Assembly: GCA_963824215.1 (NCBI GenBank) | Contig: CAWGOE010000001.1 | Span: forward strand, 620,001 to 684,000 | Direction: 5' to 3' | DNA length: 64,000 nt | Source: VRUE01 sp963824215 | GTDB taxonomy: Bacteria > Actinomycetota > Thermoleophilia > Solirubrobacterales > 70-9 | Shown: one piece after another, positions 16,855-26,234 of the stretch | Layout: each line of letters starts with the position of its first letter | Numbering within the stretch: position 1 is the stretch's first letter | Made by a program: the position numbers and the translations under genes | The notes under the pieces: model-generated | What the model saw: only the letters and a program-made list of their open reading frames with translations | Database searches by the model: none | What the model was told of the DNA's origin: nothing

Positions 16855-18607
16855 ACGCATAAAGAGCCTCAATCTGCGCCGCGTACTTCTCGCCGATCGG
16901 CCTACGCTTCAGCTTCAGGGTCGGCGTCAGCTCGTCGCCGCCGGGCGCCCACTCGCCGTCGAGTACATGGAAGCGCTTGATCTGCTCCACCCGGGCGAGG
17001 CGCTCGTTGCCGCTAGCCACCGCGCGCTCGATCTCGGCGATCGTCTCCGAGTCTTCAGCCGTGGCCCCGCGCGCCGCCAGCGTCTCGTGGTCGAGCACGA
17101 TCAACGCCACGTTGTAGGGGCGCCGGTCGCCGATCGCCACCACCTGGGCGATCAGCGGCGAGGCGGCCTTCAACTTTGCCTCGATGTTGGCGGGGGACAT
17201 GTTTTTGCCCGCCGCGTTGATGATCAGCTCCTTCTTGCGATCGACGATCCGCAGGTAGCCGTCCTCGTCGAACTCGCCGATGTCGCCGCTCAGCAGCCAG
17301 CCATCCTCGGTTAGCGCCTCGGCGGTCTTCTCGGGCATGTTGCGGTAGCCCTTCATCACAACCGGCCCGCGCACCATCACCTCGCCGTCCTCGGCGAGCT
17401 TCACCTCGACGCCTGGGATCGCTGGCCCGACCGTGCCCACCCGCACGGCGCCACCGCGGTTGATCGTCGCCACCGCGGTGGTCTCCGACATCCCCCACAA
17501 CTCGCAGATCTCGACCCCCATCGCGAGGAAGAACTCGAGTACCTCGGGCGGCGTCGGCGCGGCGCCGACGACGAACCACTCGACCTGGTCGATCCCGAGC
17601 GTTTCGCGGATCCTCGAGAACACGAGCTCGTCGGCTTTTTCCCACTCCGCCTGCAGGTCCGCGGGGATGTCCCCGGCCATGTAGGCGGCGACCCGACGGC
17701 GACCGATCTCCATCGCCCACTCGGCGGCCTTGCTTTTCTCCTCGTCGGGCTCGGCGGCCATGCCCATCTCGATCGCGGCCTTCAGTTTCTCCCAGATCCG
17801 CGGCACACCGCCCCAGATCGTCGGCCTGACCTCGATCGAGTAGGCAACCAGTTCGCGCGGGTCGGGGCAGCAGTACATGCAGCTGCCGTAGAACATCTGC
17901 GAGTAGAACAGCCCCCAGCGGTCGGCGACGTGGGCGCTGGGCAGATAGGAGATCGTGCGCCCGCCGGGCGTCGTTGCGTGGACCTGGTCGCCGGCTCGCC
18001 ACTGCTGGACCATGTTGTCGTGGGTGAGCTGTACCCCCTTCGGCGGCCCGGTGGTGCCGGAGGTGTAGATCAGGCAGAGGACGTCGTCCGGCTCGACCGC
18101 GCGCCAGGCGGCCTCGAAGTCAAACTCCGGCTCACCCATCGCCTCCAGCTCCTCGAGCGAGATCGTCCCCTCAGGAGCCTCACCGTCGACCACGACGACG
18201 TGCTCCAGCGTCTCGACCCGCTCGCGCGCCTCCAACACGCGATCGAGGAACGCCTGCTCGGTAACGATCACCCGGTTCGCCGCGTCAGCCACGACGTACT
18301 CAATCTGCTCCGGAGAAGAGGTGTTGTAGACGGAGAAGCAGGTGGCCCCAAGGTGCATCGCCGCACAATCAGTAAGCACAAACGCCGGCCGGTTGACCAG
18401 CATGAACCCAACGGTGTCACCACGCTCAACCCCAAGCTTCGCCAGCCCCGCAGCACGCTTCCGCACCGCCTCGGCGTAGTCACTCCAGCTCGCCTCGTAG
18501 TCGGAATCCTTGAACCGCAGTGCCGGGCTATCCGACCACTCTTCGGCGGTGATCTGAAACGCCTCACACATCGTCTCTGCCGAGAGTGCCCGCGGCCGCT
18601 CGCTCAT
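16853..18607 (-). CDS. fadD: Long-chain acyl-CoA synthetase (AMP-forming)
   Basis: The protein activates fatty acids to acyl-CoA through an acyl-adenylate. ATG 18607 (MSERPRAL) gives 584 residues; a TTG five codons upstream is possible. It has the ANL-superfamily motif YTSGTTGPPKGV, then WGMSETTA, the hinge motif WLLSGDIGEFDEDGYLRIVDRKKELIINAAGKNMSP, and a C-terminal lysine region. This is the FAA1/FadD15-like group. The gene lies 129 bp beyond nuoN in the same direction, separated by element A2, so it may be co-transcribed with the nuo operon. Together with the dehydrogenase at 6330 it suggests active fatty acid use. Confidence 0.93.
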   Translation of the reverse strand: MSERPRALSAETMCEAFQITAEEWSDSPALRFKDSDYEASWSDYAEAVRKRAAGLAKLGVERGDTVGFMLVNRPAFVLTDCAAMHLGATCFSVYNTSSPEQIEYVVADAANRVIVTEQAFLDRVLEARERVETLEHVVVVDGEAPEGTISLEELEAMGEPEFDFEAAWRAVEPDDVLCLIYTSGTTGPPKGVQLTHDNMVQQWRAGDQVHATTPGGRTISYLPSAHVADRWGLFYSQMFYGSCMYCCPDPRELVAYSIEVRPTIWGGVPRIWEKLKAAIEMGMAAEPDEEKSKAAEWAMEIGRRRVAAYMAGDIPADLQAEWEKADELVFSRIRETLGIDQVEWFVVGAAPTPPEVLEFFLAMGVEICELWGMSETTAVATINRGGAVRVGTVGPAIPGVEVKLAEDGEVMVRGPVVMKGYRNMPEKTAEALTEDGWLLSGDIGEFDEDGYLRIVDRKKELIINAAGKNMSPANIEAKLKAASPLIAQVVAIGDRRPYNVALIVLDHETLAARGATAEDSETIAEIERAVASGNERLARVEQIKRFHVLDGEWAPGGDELTPTLKLKRRPIGEKYAAQIEALYA

Positions 18608-18633
18608 CCGCTGACCATACAACGCTTCTCGCG

Positions 18634-18719
18634 GCGGGTGGCGCGGTAGGGGGTACCACCCCTGAGGAAGCTTTAGCTACCGGAAGGGGTGGTGGGTCCC
18701 CTGCCGTGACAGGACCCGC
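18634..18719. repeat. Palindromic element family A, copy A2 (intergenic)
   Basis: This 86-bp element has ends gcgggt / acccgc and differs from copy A5 at three positions. Two of these, core positions 30 (c to t) and 52 (g to a), are partners in the inner stem, so pairing is kept by a compensatory change. It sits between the nuoN stop and the start of the acyl-CoA synthetase gene. Confidence 0.92.
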
Positions 18720-18736
18720 CGCGCCAGATGCGCTTG

Positions 18737-20233
18737 TCAGAAGAGCGACGAACCAGCGTGTTCCGCGAACTCGACCAGCGGCTGCGGCACGATCCCGAAG
18801 AAGATCGCGCCCGCGGCAGCGAGCAGCGCCGGGCCGACGAGGTAGAGACGCTGCCCGGCATCGGGATCGATCGGGTCAGCCTCCGGCGAGGCCCCGGCGA
18901 TCGCGGGAGCGGCGGCGGTCTCGCTCTCGGGCCGCATCCACATTGCTGCCACCACCCGCAGGTAGTAGGCGAGCGAGATCATCGTGCCGACGGCGATGAA
19001 GACGGCAAGCCAGGTGTAGTCGCCTTCGACCAGGGCCTCGATCAGGTAGAGCTTGCCGATGAAGCCGACCGTCGCCGGGAAACCGGCCAGGGCCAGCATC
19101 GAGATCGTCATCGGCCAGGCGAGCAGCGGCCGCTCTGCCCCGAGCCCGCGCAGGGCGCGGATGTCGTCGCCGAAGGCGGTCTCGCGCTCGCGCGCGACGA
19201 TCACGCAGAAGGCGGCGAGGTTCATGAAGAGGTAGCCGGCGAGGTAGAAGACGAGGGCGCTGACGCCGGCCTCGCTTGCCACGACGAGGCCGCCGAGGAT
19301 GTAGCCGGCCTGGGCGACGCCCGAGTAGCCGAGCAGGCGCTTGAGCGAGTCCTGCCCGAGCGCGCCGACGTTGCCGACGACGATCGAGACCGCGGCGAGT
19401 ACTGCCAGCGCCGGCTGCCAGTCGCCGGCCTCGCCTGCGAGCGCGACGAGGAAGAAGCGGACGAAGACAGCGAAGGCCACCGCCTTGGTCGCCACCGCCA
19501 TGAAGGAGGTGATCGGCGTCGGCGCGCCCTCGTAGACGTCGGGCGTCCACTGGTGGAAGGGCGCGATCGAGGTCTTGAAAGCGAGCCCTACGGCGACCAG
19601 AGCGATACCGACCAGGACCAGCGGATCGCCGATCAGCCCCGCTTCGTCGATTCCCGCGGCGATCCGGCCGAAGTCGGTCGAGCCCGAGCCGCCGTAAAGG
19701 AAGGCCATGCCGTAGAGCAGCGTCGCCGAGCCGAGCGAGCCGACGATCAGGTACTTCAGCCCCGACTCGAGCGATTGCTCGTGGCGCAGGTTGGTCGCGC
19801 AGAGGATGTAGAGCGGGATCGAGAGGGTCTCGATCGCGACGAAGAAGCTGACCAGGTTCTGCGCCTGCGCCAGCAGCACCATGCCGAGGACCGAGCCGAG
19901 CAGCAATGCATGGTACTCACCTGAGCCGGCTTGCTCGGCGGCAGGCTCGCGGATCGAGAGCAGGACGGCGAAGGCGGCAGCCGCGATCGCGATCAGCGAG
20001 ATCGCGATCGCCAGGTTGTCGAGTCGCAGCGCCCCGGAGACGAGCGTGACCGGCTCGTTCCAGTTCCAGATCAAAAGGCCGGCGGTCGTCGCCAGCGCGA
20101 TCAGGGTGAGACCGGGCGCGCTGCGGCGCAGCGGCTTGCTCACGGCCGACATCAGCACGGCGCAGACAGCGGCGGTGAGGGCGATGATCGGCGAGAGCGC
20201 CGCGTAGTCGATCTCGGGGGCGGTGAAGTTCAT
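18737..20233 (-). CDS. nuoN: NADH-quinone oxidoreductase subunit N
   Basis: A 498-residue membrane subunit of complex I and one of the three antiporter-like proton channels. About fourteen hydrophobic helices are present. Family sequence includes VSFFVAIETLSIPLYILCA, GSLGSATLLYGMAFLYG and FKTSIAPFHQWTPDVYEGAPTPIT. Its ATG overlaps the nuoM stop (ATGA), and it is the last gene of the nuo operon. Length is normal. No oddity in coding, in contrast to several upstream nuo genes that carry inserted palindromes. Confidence 0.97.
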   Translation of the reverse strand: MNFTAPEIDYAALSPIIALTAAVCAVLMSAVSKPLRRSAPGLTLIALATTAGLLIWNWNEPVTLVSGALRLDNLAIAISLIAIAAAAFAVLLSIREPAAEQAGSGEYHALLLGSVLGMVLLAQAQNLVSFFVAIETLSIPLYILCATNLRHEQSLESGLKYLIVGSLGSATLLYGMAFLYGGSGSTDFGRIAAGIDEAGLIGDPLVLVGIALVAVGLAFKTSIAPFHQWTPDVYEGAPTPITSFMAVATKAVAFAVFVRFFLVALAGEAGDWQPALAVLAAVSIVVGNVGALGQDSLKRLLGYSGVAQAGYILGGLVVASEAGVSALVFYLAGYLFMNLAAFCVIVARERETAFGDDIRALRGLGAERPLLAWPMTISMLALAGFPATVGFIGKLYLIEALVEGDYTWLAVFIAVGTMISLAYYLRVVAAMWMRPESETAAAPAIAGASPEADPIDPDAGQRLYLVGPALLAAAGAIFFGIVPQPLVEFAEHAGSSLF

Positions 20234-21804
20234 GGGGAGGGCTCAGGCTCGACGATCTTTTTCGCGAGCGAAGGAGAGAGGCAGGGAGGCTCCCCTTCCT
20301 GCAGCGACTTTTCGAGTTCGGCGACGGACGAGTTGCCGGTCGTGCAGGTTGAGGCCAGAGCGCCGTAGACAGCCATGTCGGTGCGCTTGAGCACCAGCTG
20401 CGGGTAGAGCGCCAGGCCGATGATGCAGAGCACGAGGGGAACGAGGACGAGCCCATCGCCCAAGCCGATCTCACGCGAAGCAACGCCCTCTGGCTTGCGG
20501 TTGTGCATCGTGCGCTGGTAGAGGCGCAGCGCGTAGTAAGCCGACATCGCGACGCCGGAGATGGCGACGAAGGCGAAGACGATCTTCTCCTGGAAGAGGC
20601 CGTTGAGGATGTAGAACTCGCCGACGAAGTTGGCCGAGCCCGGCATCGCCAGGGTCGCCAGGGTGACGATCAGGAAGAGCGCCGCCAGCACCGGCGCCCG
20701 CATTGCCATCCCGCCCATCTCGCGCAGGTCCTCCGAGCCGCTGCGCTCGGCGAGGATCGCGACGATGATGAAGAGCGGCGCCACGACCAGCCCGTGGTTG
20801 ACCATCTGCAGCACCGCGCCGTCGGCCCCGTCGGCGCGCAGGGCGAAGATGCCGGCGGTGATGAAGCCGAGCTGGGCAACTGAGGAGTAGCCGCCGATCA
20901 GGCGCACATTGGTCTGGGTGAAGGCCATCACCGAGCCGTAGAGGATCGAGGCCAGGGCGATCACCAGCACGACCTCCTGGAACTCGATCGTCGCGTCGGG
21001 GAAGAGCGGCAGTACGACGCGCAGGAAGCCGTAGGCGCCGACCTTGGCGAGCACCCCTGAGAAGACCGCCAGCACCGGAAGCGGCGCCGCTCGGTAGGCG
21101 TCGGGCATCCAGCCGTGCAGAAGGAAGGCCGGCATCTTGACCAGGAAGGCCGCGGCGAAGAACCAGAAGATCCAGCGCTGGCTTCCCTCGCCGATCGGGT
21201 CCTGGGCCAGCTCGGCGATCGAGAAGCTGATCTGGCCGCCGTCGGCGGCGATGATCGCGGTGGCGATCGCCGCGACCAGCATCAGCAGCGAGCCGATCAG
21301 GGTGTAGACGATCATCTTCAGCGTCGCCGCCGAGGCGGTCGGGCCGCCCTCGCGATCGCTTCCCCAGGCGCCGAAGAGGAAGTAGAACGGGACCAGCATC
21401 AGGTCGAAGAAGAGGACGAAGAGGAGCAGGTCCTGGGCGACGAAGGCGCCCAGGGTCGCGGTCTCGCCGAGCAGCATCATCAGGAAGAAGAGGTGGGGGC
21501 GCTCCTGCTTGCGCAGGGCGGCGAAGGCGGTGCCGCCGAGCCAGACGACCGCAGTCAGCAGCACGAGGAAGACGTTGAGGCCGTCGATGCCGAGGCTGTA
21601 GCGGACGCCCAGGCCGGGGATCCAGCTGGCGTCGTAAGTGTCCTGCAGCCCCGGCGCGGCGGAATCGAAGCCGGCGAGCATGGCGATCGCGATCCCCAGC
21701 GTCACCGCCGTGCCCAGCGCCGCCCACCAGCCGACCATCCGCTTTGGCACGGCGAGGCCGGCGAAGCCGAAGATCAGCGGGGTCCAGAGCAGCGAGTTGA
21801 TCAC
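20230..21804 (-). CDS. nuoM: NADH-quinone oxidoreductase subunit M
   Basis: A 524-residue antiporter-like proton-pumping subunit of complex I. GTG 21804 is chosen because it overlaps the nuoL stop (GTGA), giving the N-terminus VINSLLWTPLIFG. Typical motifs are SLGIDGLNVFLVLLTAV, FDLMLVPFYFLFGAWG, and KMPAFLLHGWMPDAYRAAPLPV. About fourteen membrane helices are present. The C-terminal tail after the last helix is hydrophilic, about 40 residues with two cysteines, longer than usual. Confidence 0.96.
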   Translation of the reverse strand: MINSLLWTPLIFGFAGLAVPKRMVGWWAALGTAVTLGIAIAMLAGFDSAAPGLQDTYDASWIPGLGVRYSLGIDGLNVFLVLLTAVVWLGGTAFAALRKQERPHLFFLMMLLGETATLGAFVAQDLLLFVLFFDLMLVPFYFLFGAWGSDREGGPTASAATLKMIVYTLIGSLLMLVAAIATAIIAADGGQISFSIAELAQDPIGEGSQRWIFWFFAAAFLVKMPAFLLHGWMPDAYRAAPLPVLAVFSGVLAKVGAYGFLRVVLPLFPDATIEFQEVVLVIALASILYGSVMAFTQTNVRLIGGYSSVAQLGFITAGIFALRADGADGAVLQMVNHGLVVAPLFIIVAILAERSGSEDLREMGGMAMRAPVLAALFLIVTLATLAMPGSANFVGEFYILNGLFQEKIVFAFVAISGVAMSAYYALRLYQRTMHNRKPEGVASREIGLGDGLVLVPLVLCIIGLALYPQLVLKRTDMAVYGALASTCTTGNSSVAELEKSLQEGEPPCLSPSLAKKIVEPEPSP

Positions 21805-23810
21805 GATGCGCTCAGCAGGAAGTAGAGGGCGAGCCCGGCGAAGCCGGCGATCAGGAGCAGGGCGTAGCTGCGCACGAAGCCGCTCTGCACGATGCGCACG
21901 ATGCCGCTTGCCCCGGCTACGGTCTCCTTGGTGCCGGTGACGAGGCCGTCGACGACGATGCGCTCGAAGGTCGAGTTGGCGAAGCGGCCGATCGCAAGCG
22001 CCGGGCGGACGATGAGGATGTCGATCGCCTCGTCGAAGTACCACTTGTTGACGGCGAGCTCATAGAGCGGGCGGAAGCGCTGGCGGAAGGCCGCCGGCAG
22101 CCCCGGACTCCGCGCCCAGAGCAGCCAGGCGGTGGCGATGCCGAGCAGAGAGATCGCGCCGCCGATCGCGAGGCCGCGCCACTCGGCCCCGACCGAGGGG
22201 TGAATCTCGGCCAGCGGTGAGTCGTGGAAGGCTGGCTCGAGGAAGCCGAAGAGGACGTTGTCGACGCCGGGCACCTGGACCAGGCCGGCGAAGAGCGCGC
22301 CGACGCCGAGCAGCGCCATCGCAACCGCCATCGGCCAGGATCCCTCGGCGACATTATGGGTCTCGCCCGGGAAGCCGACGTCGGCGTCCTCGATCTCTTC
22401 GGTCGCCGGGTTGATCGCGGGCCCGTGGTAGAGCTCGCCGGTGTCGATCAGGTGCTGCGCCTCCTCGCAGGGCCTGCCGGGCAGCACGCGGAAGATCAGG
22501 CGGAAGGTGTAGAGCGCGGTGAGGAAGGCGCCGACGTAGCCGCCGATCGCCATCCAGAAGTACATGCCGCCGCGCAGCTCGGCGTAAGCGAGGATCGAGT
22601 CCTTGGAGAAGAAGCCCGAGGTGAGCGGGAACGCCGCCAGCGCCAGGCCGCCGATCAGGAGCATCAGCGAGGTGAACCGCATCGCCTTCCAGAAGCCGCT
22701 CATCCGGTCGATGTCCTGGCGGTTCGCCATCGCCGAGATGATCGAGCCGGCCGCCATGAAGAGCAGCGCCTTGAAGAAGGCGTGGGTCATCAGGTGGAAG
22801 AGGCCGGCCGAGTAGGCGCCGATCGAGACGCCCATGATCATGTAGCCGATCTGGCTCATCGTCGAGTAGGCGATCGCCCGCTTCAGGTCGGTCATCGCGA
22901 TCGCGATCGTGCCGGCGACGAGCAGCGTCGCCAGGCCGACGAAGGCAGCGATGTCGGCGGCGGTGGGGGCGAGGTAGAAGAGGACGTTGGTACGGGCGAT
23001 CAGGTAGACGCCAGCGGTGACCATGGTCGCCGCGTGGATCAGCGAGGAGACCGGGGTCGGGCCCTCCATCGCGTCGGGCAGCCAGGTGTGGAACGGGATC
23101 TGCGCCGACTTGGCGAAGGCGCCGACCAAGAGCAGCAGGCAGATCGCGGTGATCGTCCACTCGCCCTGGGTGAAGACCTCGGGCGCTTTGGCGAAGACGG
23201 TCTCGAAGTCGAAGCTGCCCAATTCTCGGAAAATGAGAAAAGCGGCGAGGACGAGGCCGATGTCGCCGACGACGTTGATCACGAAGGCCTTCATCCCCGC
23301 CTTGGTCGCCGTGGTGCGCCGGTACCAGAAGCTGATCAGCGCGTAGGAGGCGAAGCCGACGAAGGCCCAGCCGACGATCAGCAGGACGAAGTTGCCGGCG
23401 AGGACCAGCAGCAACATCGAGAAGACGAAGAAGTTGAGGTAGGCGAAGAAGCGGTGGTAGCCCTCGTCGGACTTCATGTATCCGAACGAGTAGAGGTGGA
23501 TCAGGGTTGAGACCCCGGTGACGACGAGGATCATGAAGGTGGAGAGCTGATCGACGTAGATGCCGAGGTCGACGTCGAGCCCGCCGGCGCTGGCGTAGGT
23601 CCACAGCGTCGAGGCGTGGTGGCGCGACTCGGGCTCGTCGCCGAGCAGGTTGAGCAGGGCGGCGACCGCGCAGAGGAAGGCGAGCCCGATCGCCGCGGTG
23701 CCGATGACGCCGGCGACACGCGCCGGGATCACCCGGAAGCCGAGCGAGATCGCGATCGAGCCGAGCAGCGGCAGCAGCAGGACCAGCCAGGCCCAAAATG
23801 AAACGCTCAC
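21801..23810 (-). CDS. nuoL: NADH-quinone oxidoreductase subunit L
   Basis: The largest antiporter-like subunit of complex I, 669 residues from GTG 23810, which has GGAGG five bases upstream. It shows LGIYVDQLSTFMILVVTGVS, FNL/FVGFASYALI, KSAQIPFHTWLPDAMEGPTPVSSLIHAATMV, and the C-terminal amphipathic helix region with a final membrane anchor (SYALLLIAGFAGLALYFLL). The lateral helix transmits conformational energy across the membrane arm. The loop around residues 440-500 is acidic and somewhat long. Confidence 0.96.
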   Translation of the reverse strand: MSVSFWAWLVLLLPLLGSIAISLGFRVIPARVAGVIGTAAIGLAFLCAVAALLNLLGDEPESRHHASTLWTYASAGGLDVDLGIYVDQLSTFMILVVTGVSTLIHLYSFGYMKSDEGYHRFFAYLNFFVFSMLLLVLAGNFVLLIVGWAFVGFASYALISFWYRRTTATKAGMKAFVINVVGDIGLVLAAFLIFRELGSFDFETVFAKAPEVFTQGEWTITAICLLLLVGAFAKSAQIPFHTWLPDAMEGPTPVSSLIHAATMVTAGVYLIARTNVLFYLAPTAADIAAFVGLATLLVAGTIAIAMTDLKRAIAYSTMSQIGYMIMGVSIGAYSAGLFHLMTHAFFKALLFMAAGSIISAMANRQDIDRMSGFWKAMRFTSLMLLIGGLALAAFPLTSGFFSKDSILAYAELRGGMYFWMAIGGYVGAFLTALYTFRLIFRVLPGRPCEEAQHLIDTGELYHGPAINPATEEIEDADVGFPGETHNVAEGSWPMAVAMALLGVGALFAGLVQVPGVDNVLFGFLEPAFHDSPLAEIHPSVGAEWRGLAIGGAISLLGIATAWLLWARSPGLPAAFRQRFRPLYELAVNKWYFDEAIDILIVRPALAIGRFANSTFERIVVDGLVTGTKETVAGASGIVRIVQSGFVRSYALLLIAGFAGLALYFLLSAS

Positions 23811-23826
23811 GCTGTCCTCCCCGCGC

Positions 23827-24126
23827 TCATCCGCGCAGCTCCCGCAGCTCATCGACGTCGAGCGGCAGCTTGCGGCGGAAGATCGCCACGATCAGGCCGA
23901 GGCCGACGACGACCTCGCAGGCGGCGACGACCATCACCACGAGGGCGAAGACCTGCCCCTCCTGGTTGCCGACCATGCGGCTGAAGGCGACCAGGGCGAG
24001 GTTGCCGGCGTTCAGCATTAGCTCTAGGCAGAGCAGGATCACGACCGGGCTGCGGCGCAGGAGGATGCCCATGGCGCCAACTGCGAAGAGCAGGGAGGAG
24101 AGGACGACGTACCACTCGATGCTCAT
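23827..24126 (-). CDS. nuoK: NADH-quinone oxidoreductase subunit K
   Basis: A 99-residue, three-helix membrane subunit of complex I. It contains the conserved glutamates in LLCLELMLNAGNLAL and AACEVVVGLGLIVAIFR that line the proton path. The ATG overlaps the nuoJ stop (ATGA). Length and motif spacing are normal for the family. Sixteen bases separate its stop from the nuoL start. Confidence 0.96.
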   Translation of the reverse strand: MSIEWYVVLSSLLFAVGAMGILLRRSPVVILLCLELMLNAGNLALVAFSRMVGNQEGQVFALVVMVVAACEVVVGLGLIVAIFRRKLPLDVDELRELRG

Positions 24127-24635
24127 GCCGACTCCCGATTGCGACCGGCGAGCACGACTGCGCCGACCGCTGCCAGCAGAAGCAGGATCGAGCTGGCCTC
24201 GAAGGGCACCAGGAACTTCTCTAGGAGGAGGGTTCCGATTGCTGCTGGGTCTCCGAAGCCGGCTTTTACGTCGGGGCCGTCCGTTCCGAGCGCCAAAAGA
24301 GAGGAAGCGAGAACTGCTATTGCTAGCTCGATGAAGATCGCTATTCCCAGTAGGGGGGCTAGGAGGCGTTGGCCGGGGATCGGGTTCCAGGCTGACTCGT
24401 CGGTGCCGCCTACATAGGCGACTACGAAGACGTAGAGGACCATTACTGCGCCGGCGTAGACGACCACCTGGGCGGCGGCGATGAAGGCCGAGCTGAGCAG
24501 GAGGAAGAGCACCGCCAGCGAGAAGAGGTGGACGATCAGCGCCAGCACGCTGTAGAAGGGGTTGCGCATTGCGACGACCCCGATCGCGCCGCCGAGGGCG
24601 CCGAGAGCGGCGCCGAAGAAGAGGATCTCTTCCAC
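24123..24635 (-). CDS. nuoJ: NADH-quinone oxidoreductase subunit J
   Basis: A 170-residue membrane subunit of complex I with five helices. It starts at GTG 24635, sharing one base with the nuoI stop. Family features are AMRNPFYSVLALIVHLFSLAVLFLLLSSAFIAAAQVVVYAGAVMVLYVFV, the helix that undergoes the coupling-related bulge. The second half has noticeably fewer G/C third positions (24200-24420 on the plus strand) than its neighbours. Function is structural and coupling. Confidence 0.95.
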   Translation of the reverse strand: MEEILFFGAALGALGGAIGVVAMRNPFYSVLALIVHLFSLAVLFLLLSSAFIAAAQVVVYAGAVMVLYVFVVAYVGGTDESAWNPIPGQRLLAPLLGIAIFIELAIAVLASSLLALGTDGPDVKAGFGDPAAIGTLLLEKFLVPFEASSILLLLAAVGAVVLAGRNRESA

Positions 24636-25177
24636 TACTCGCCCTCGGCTTTCAGCGGCGTCCGCTCGAGCGGCTCGGCGAGCAGCATCTCCTTGGTGAA
24701 GATCAGGTTCTCGCGGTCGTAGTCGGCCATCTCGTAGTCGTGGCCCATCGTGATCGCGTCGAAGGGGCAGGCGATCTCGCAGTAGCCGCAGAAGATGCAG
24801 CGCGAGAGGTTGATCTCATAGACGGCGGCGTAGCGCTCGCCCGCCGAGACCCGCTCGCCGGGGATGTTCTCGGCGGCGACGACGCGGATGCAGTCGGCCG
24901 GGCAGGCGGCGGCGCAGAGTGAGCAGCCGACGCACTTCTCCAGCCCGGTGTCCTCGAACTTGTGCAGTTTGTGGCGGCCGCGGAAGCGCGGGTAGACGGG
25001 AGTCTTCTCCTCCGGGTACTCGATCGTCAGCGGCCCCTCGATCAGCCGCGCCATCGTCGTCTTCAGCCCGCGCAGGGTCTCGCCGAAGGCGCGGTAGGCG
25101 CCGCCGACTCCACCGGGCTCCGGCCCGCGCTGGACCTCGACCACGTCTTTGTCCTTGAGGTAGGGAAATTCGCTCAT
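24635..25177 (-). CDS. nuoI: NADH-quinone oxidoreductase subunit I (2x [4Fe-4S])
   Basis: A 180-residue peripheral-arm subunit that carries electrons through clusters N6a and N6b. The two ferredoxin motifs are CVGCSLCAAACPADC and CIFCGYCEIACPFDA. It begins at ATG 25177 and ends one base into nuoJ. A 58-bp gap with a small hairpin separates it from nuoH; this is the widest gap in the run nuoH-nuoN. Confidence 0.97.
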   Translation of the reverse strand: MSEFPYLKDKDVVEVQRGPEPGGVGGAYRAFGETLRGLKTTMARLIEGPLTIEYPEEKTPVYPRFRGRHKLHKFEDTGLEKCVGCSLCAAACPADCIRVVAAENIPGERVSAGERYAAVYEINLSRCIFCGYCEIACPFDAITMGHDYEMADYDRENLIFTKEMLLAEPLERTPLKAEGE

Positions 25178-25188
25178 GAGCCGACCCC

Positions 25189-25232
25189 CCTTGGCGAGTT
25201 ACCGGCGTATTTAGGGGGGTAAGTCGCCAAGG
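25189..25232. repeat. Hairpin between nuoH and nuoI
   Basis: Arms of 15 bases at 25189-25203 and 25218-25232 match at 14 positions around a 14-base loop. It occupies most of the 58-bp gap between the nuoH stop and nuoI start. It could tune relative expression or mRNA processing. There is no U tract for termination. Confidence 0.6.
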
Positions 25233-25235
25233 CCA

Positions 25236-26234
25236 TCACGTCACTACCACCAGTACTGCAGTTACAAGGACGTTCAGGGTTGCCAAAGGCAAGAGCACCT
25301 TCCAGCCGAGGCTCATCAATTGGTCGTAGCGCAGCCGCGGCAGCGTCGCCCTCACCCAGATGAAGAGCAGCACCAGCCCCATCATCTTGGCCAGCATCCA
25401 AATCGGGTCGAGGAAGCCCGGCCCTGGGCCCATCCAGCCGCCGAGGAAGACTGCGGCGGCGATCCCCGACACGACGAGGATCTCCATGTATTCGACCAGG
25501 AGGAAGCTGCCGAAGCGCATGCCGCCGTACTCGGTCATGAAGCCCTGCACCAGTTCGGCGTCGGCCTCGGGCATGTCGAACGGGGTGCGGTTGGTCTCGG
25601 CAAATCCGGCCAGCATGAAGATCAGGAAGCCGACGAACTGGGGGACGATGAACCACATTGCGCCCTGGGCGTGGACGAGGTCGACCAGCGAGAGCGAGCC
25701 GCCCATGATGATCGCGCCGAGCAGCGCCAGGCCCATCGCCACCTCGTAGGAGATCAGCTGGGCGGCGCCGCGCATCGCGCCGAGCAGGCTGTATTTGGAG
25801 CCCGAGGCCCAGCCGCCGAGCAGCACGCCGTAGAAGGCGATCGAGCCGACGGCGAAGAAGTAGAGCAGGCCAATCGGGACGTCGATCCCGTAGAGGCCGA
25901 CGCCGTCCTGGACGTCGCCCCAGGGAATGATCGCCAAGGCGAGGACGCCGGAAAGGACCGGCAGGAGAGGCCCGAGGATGAACAGCGATTTGATCGCGTT
26001 GTCCGGCATGAAGGCCTCCTTGCTGAGCAGCTTGCCGACGTCGGCAAGCGGCTGCAGGATGCCGAACGGGCCGACCCGGTTGGGGCCGTAGCGGTGCTGG
26101 AAGCGGCCGATCAGCTTGCGCTCGAGCACCGTCATCAGCGGCAAGATGCCGAAGATCACAGCGAAGATCACCAGCGACTTGACGATCATCACCCAGGTCG
26201 CTTCGACGTACTGGGTGTCGGCGATCGGCAGCAT
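25236..26234 (-). CDS. nuoH: NADH-quinone oxidoreductase subunit H
   Basis: A 332-residue membrane subunit that forms much of the quinone-binding site where the peripheral and membrane arms meet. Conserved elements are LERKLIGRFQHRYGPNRVGPFGILQPLADVGKL..., GWASGSKYSLLGAMRGAAQLISYE, and AETNRTPFDMPEADAELVQGF. About eight helices are present. Its start overlaps the nuoG stop by one base, consistent with translational coupling. Confidence 0.97.
   Translation of the reverse strand: MLPIADTQYVEATWVMIVKSLVIFAVIFGILPLMTVLERKLIGRFQHRYGPNRVGPFGILQPLADVGKLLSKEAFMPDNAIKSLFILGPLLPVLSGVLALAIIPWGDVQDGVGLYGIDVPIGLLYFFAVGSIAFYGVLLGGWASGSKYSLLGAMRGAAQLISYEVAMGLALLGAIIMGGSLSLVDLVHAQGAMWFIVPQFVGFLIFMLAGFAETNRTPFDMPEADAELVQGFMTEYGGMRFGSFLLVEYMEILVVSGIAAAVFLGGWMGPGPGFLDPIWMLAKMMGLVLLFIWVRATLPRLRYDQLMSLGWKVLLPLATLNVLVTAVLVVVT

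Noticed and set aside
22224..23510. 428-residue open frame antisense to nuoL
   Set aside because: Long antisense frames are expected opposite GC-rich codons; the sequence is low-complexity E/D/R/G with no motif, and nuoL on the other strand is unmistakable. Similar frames across the window were omitted.
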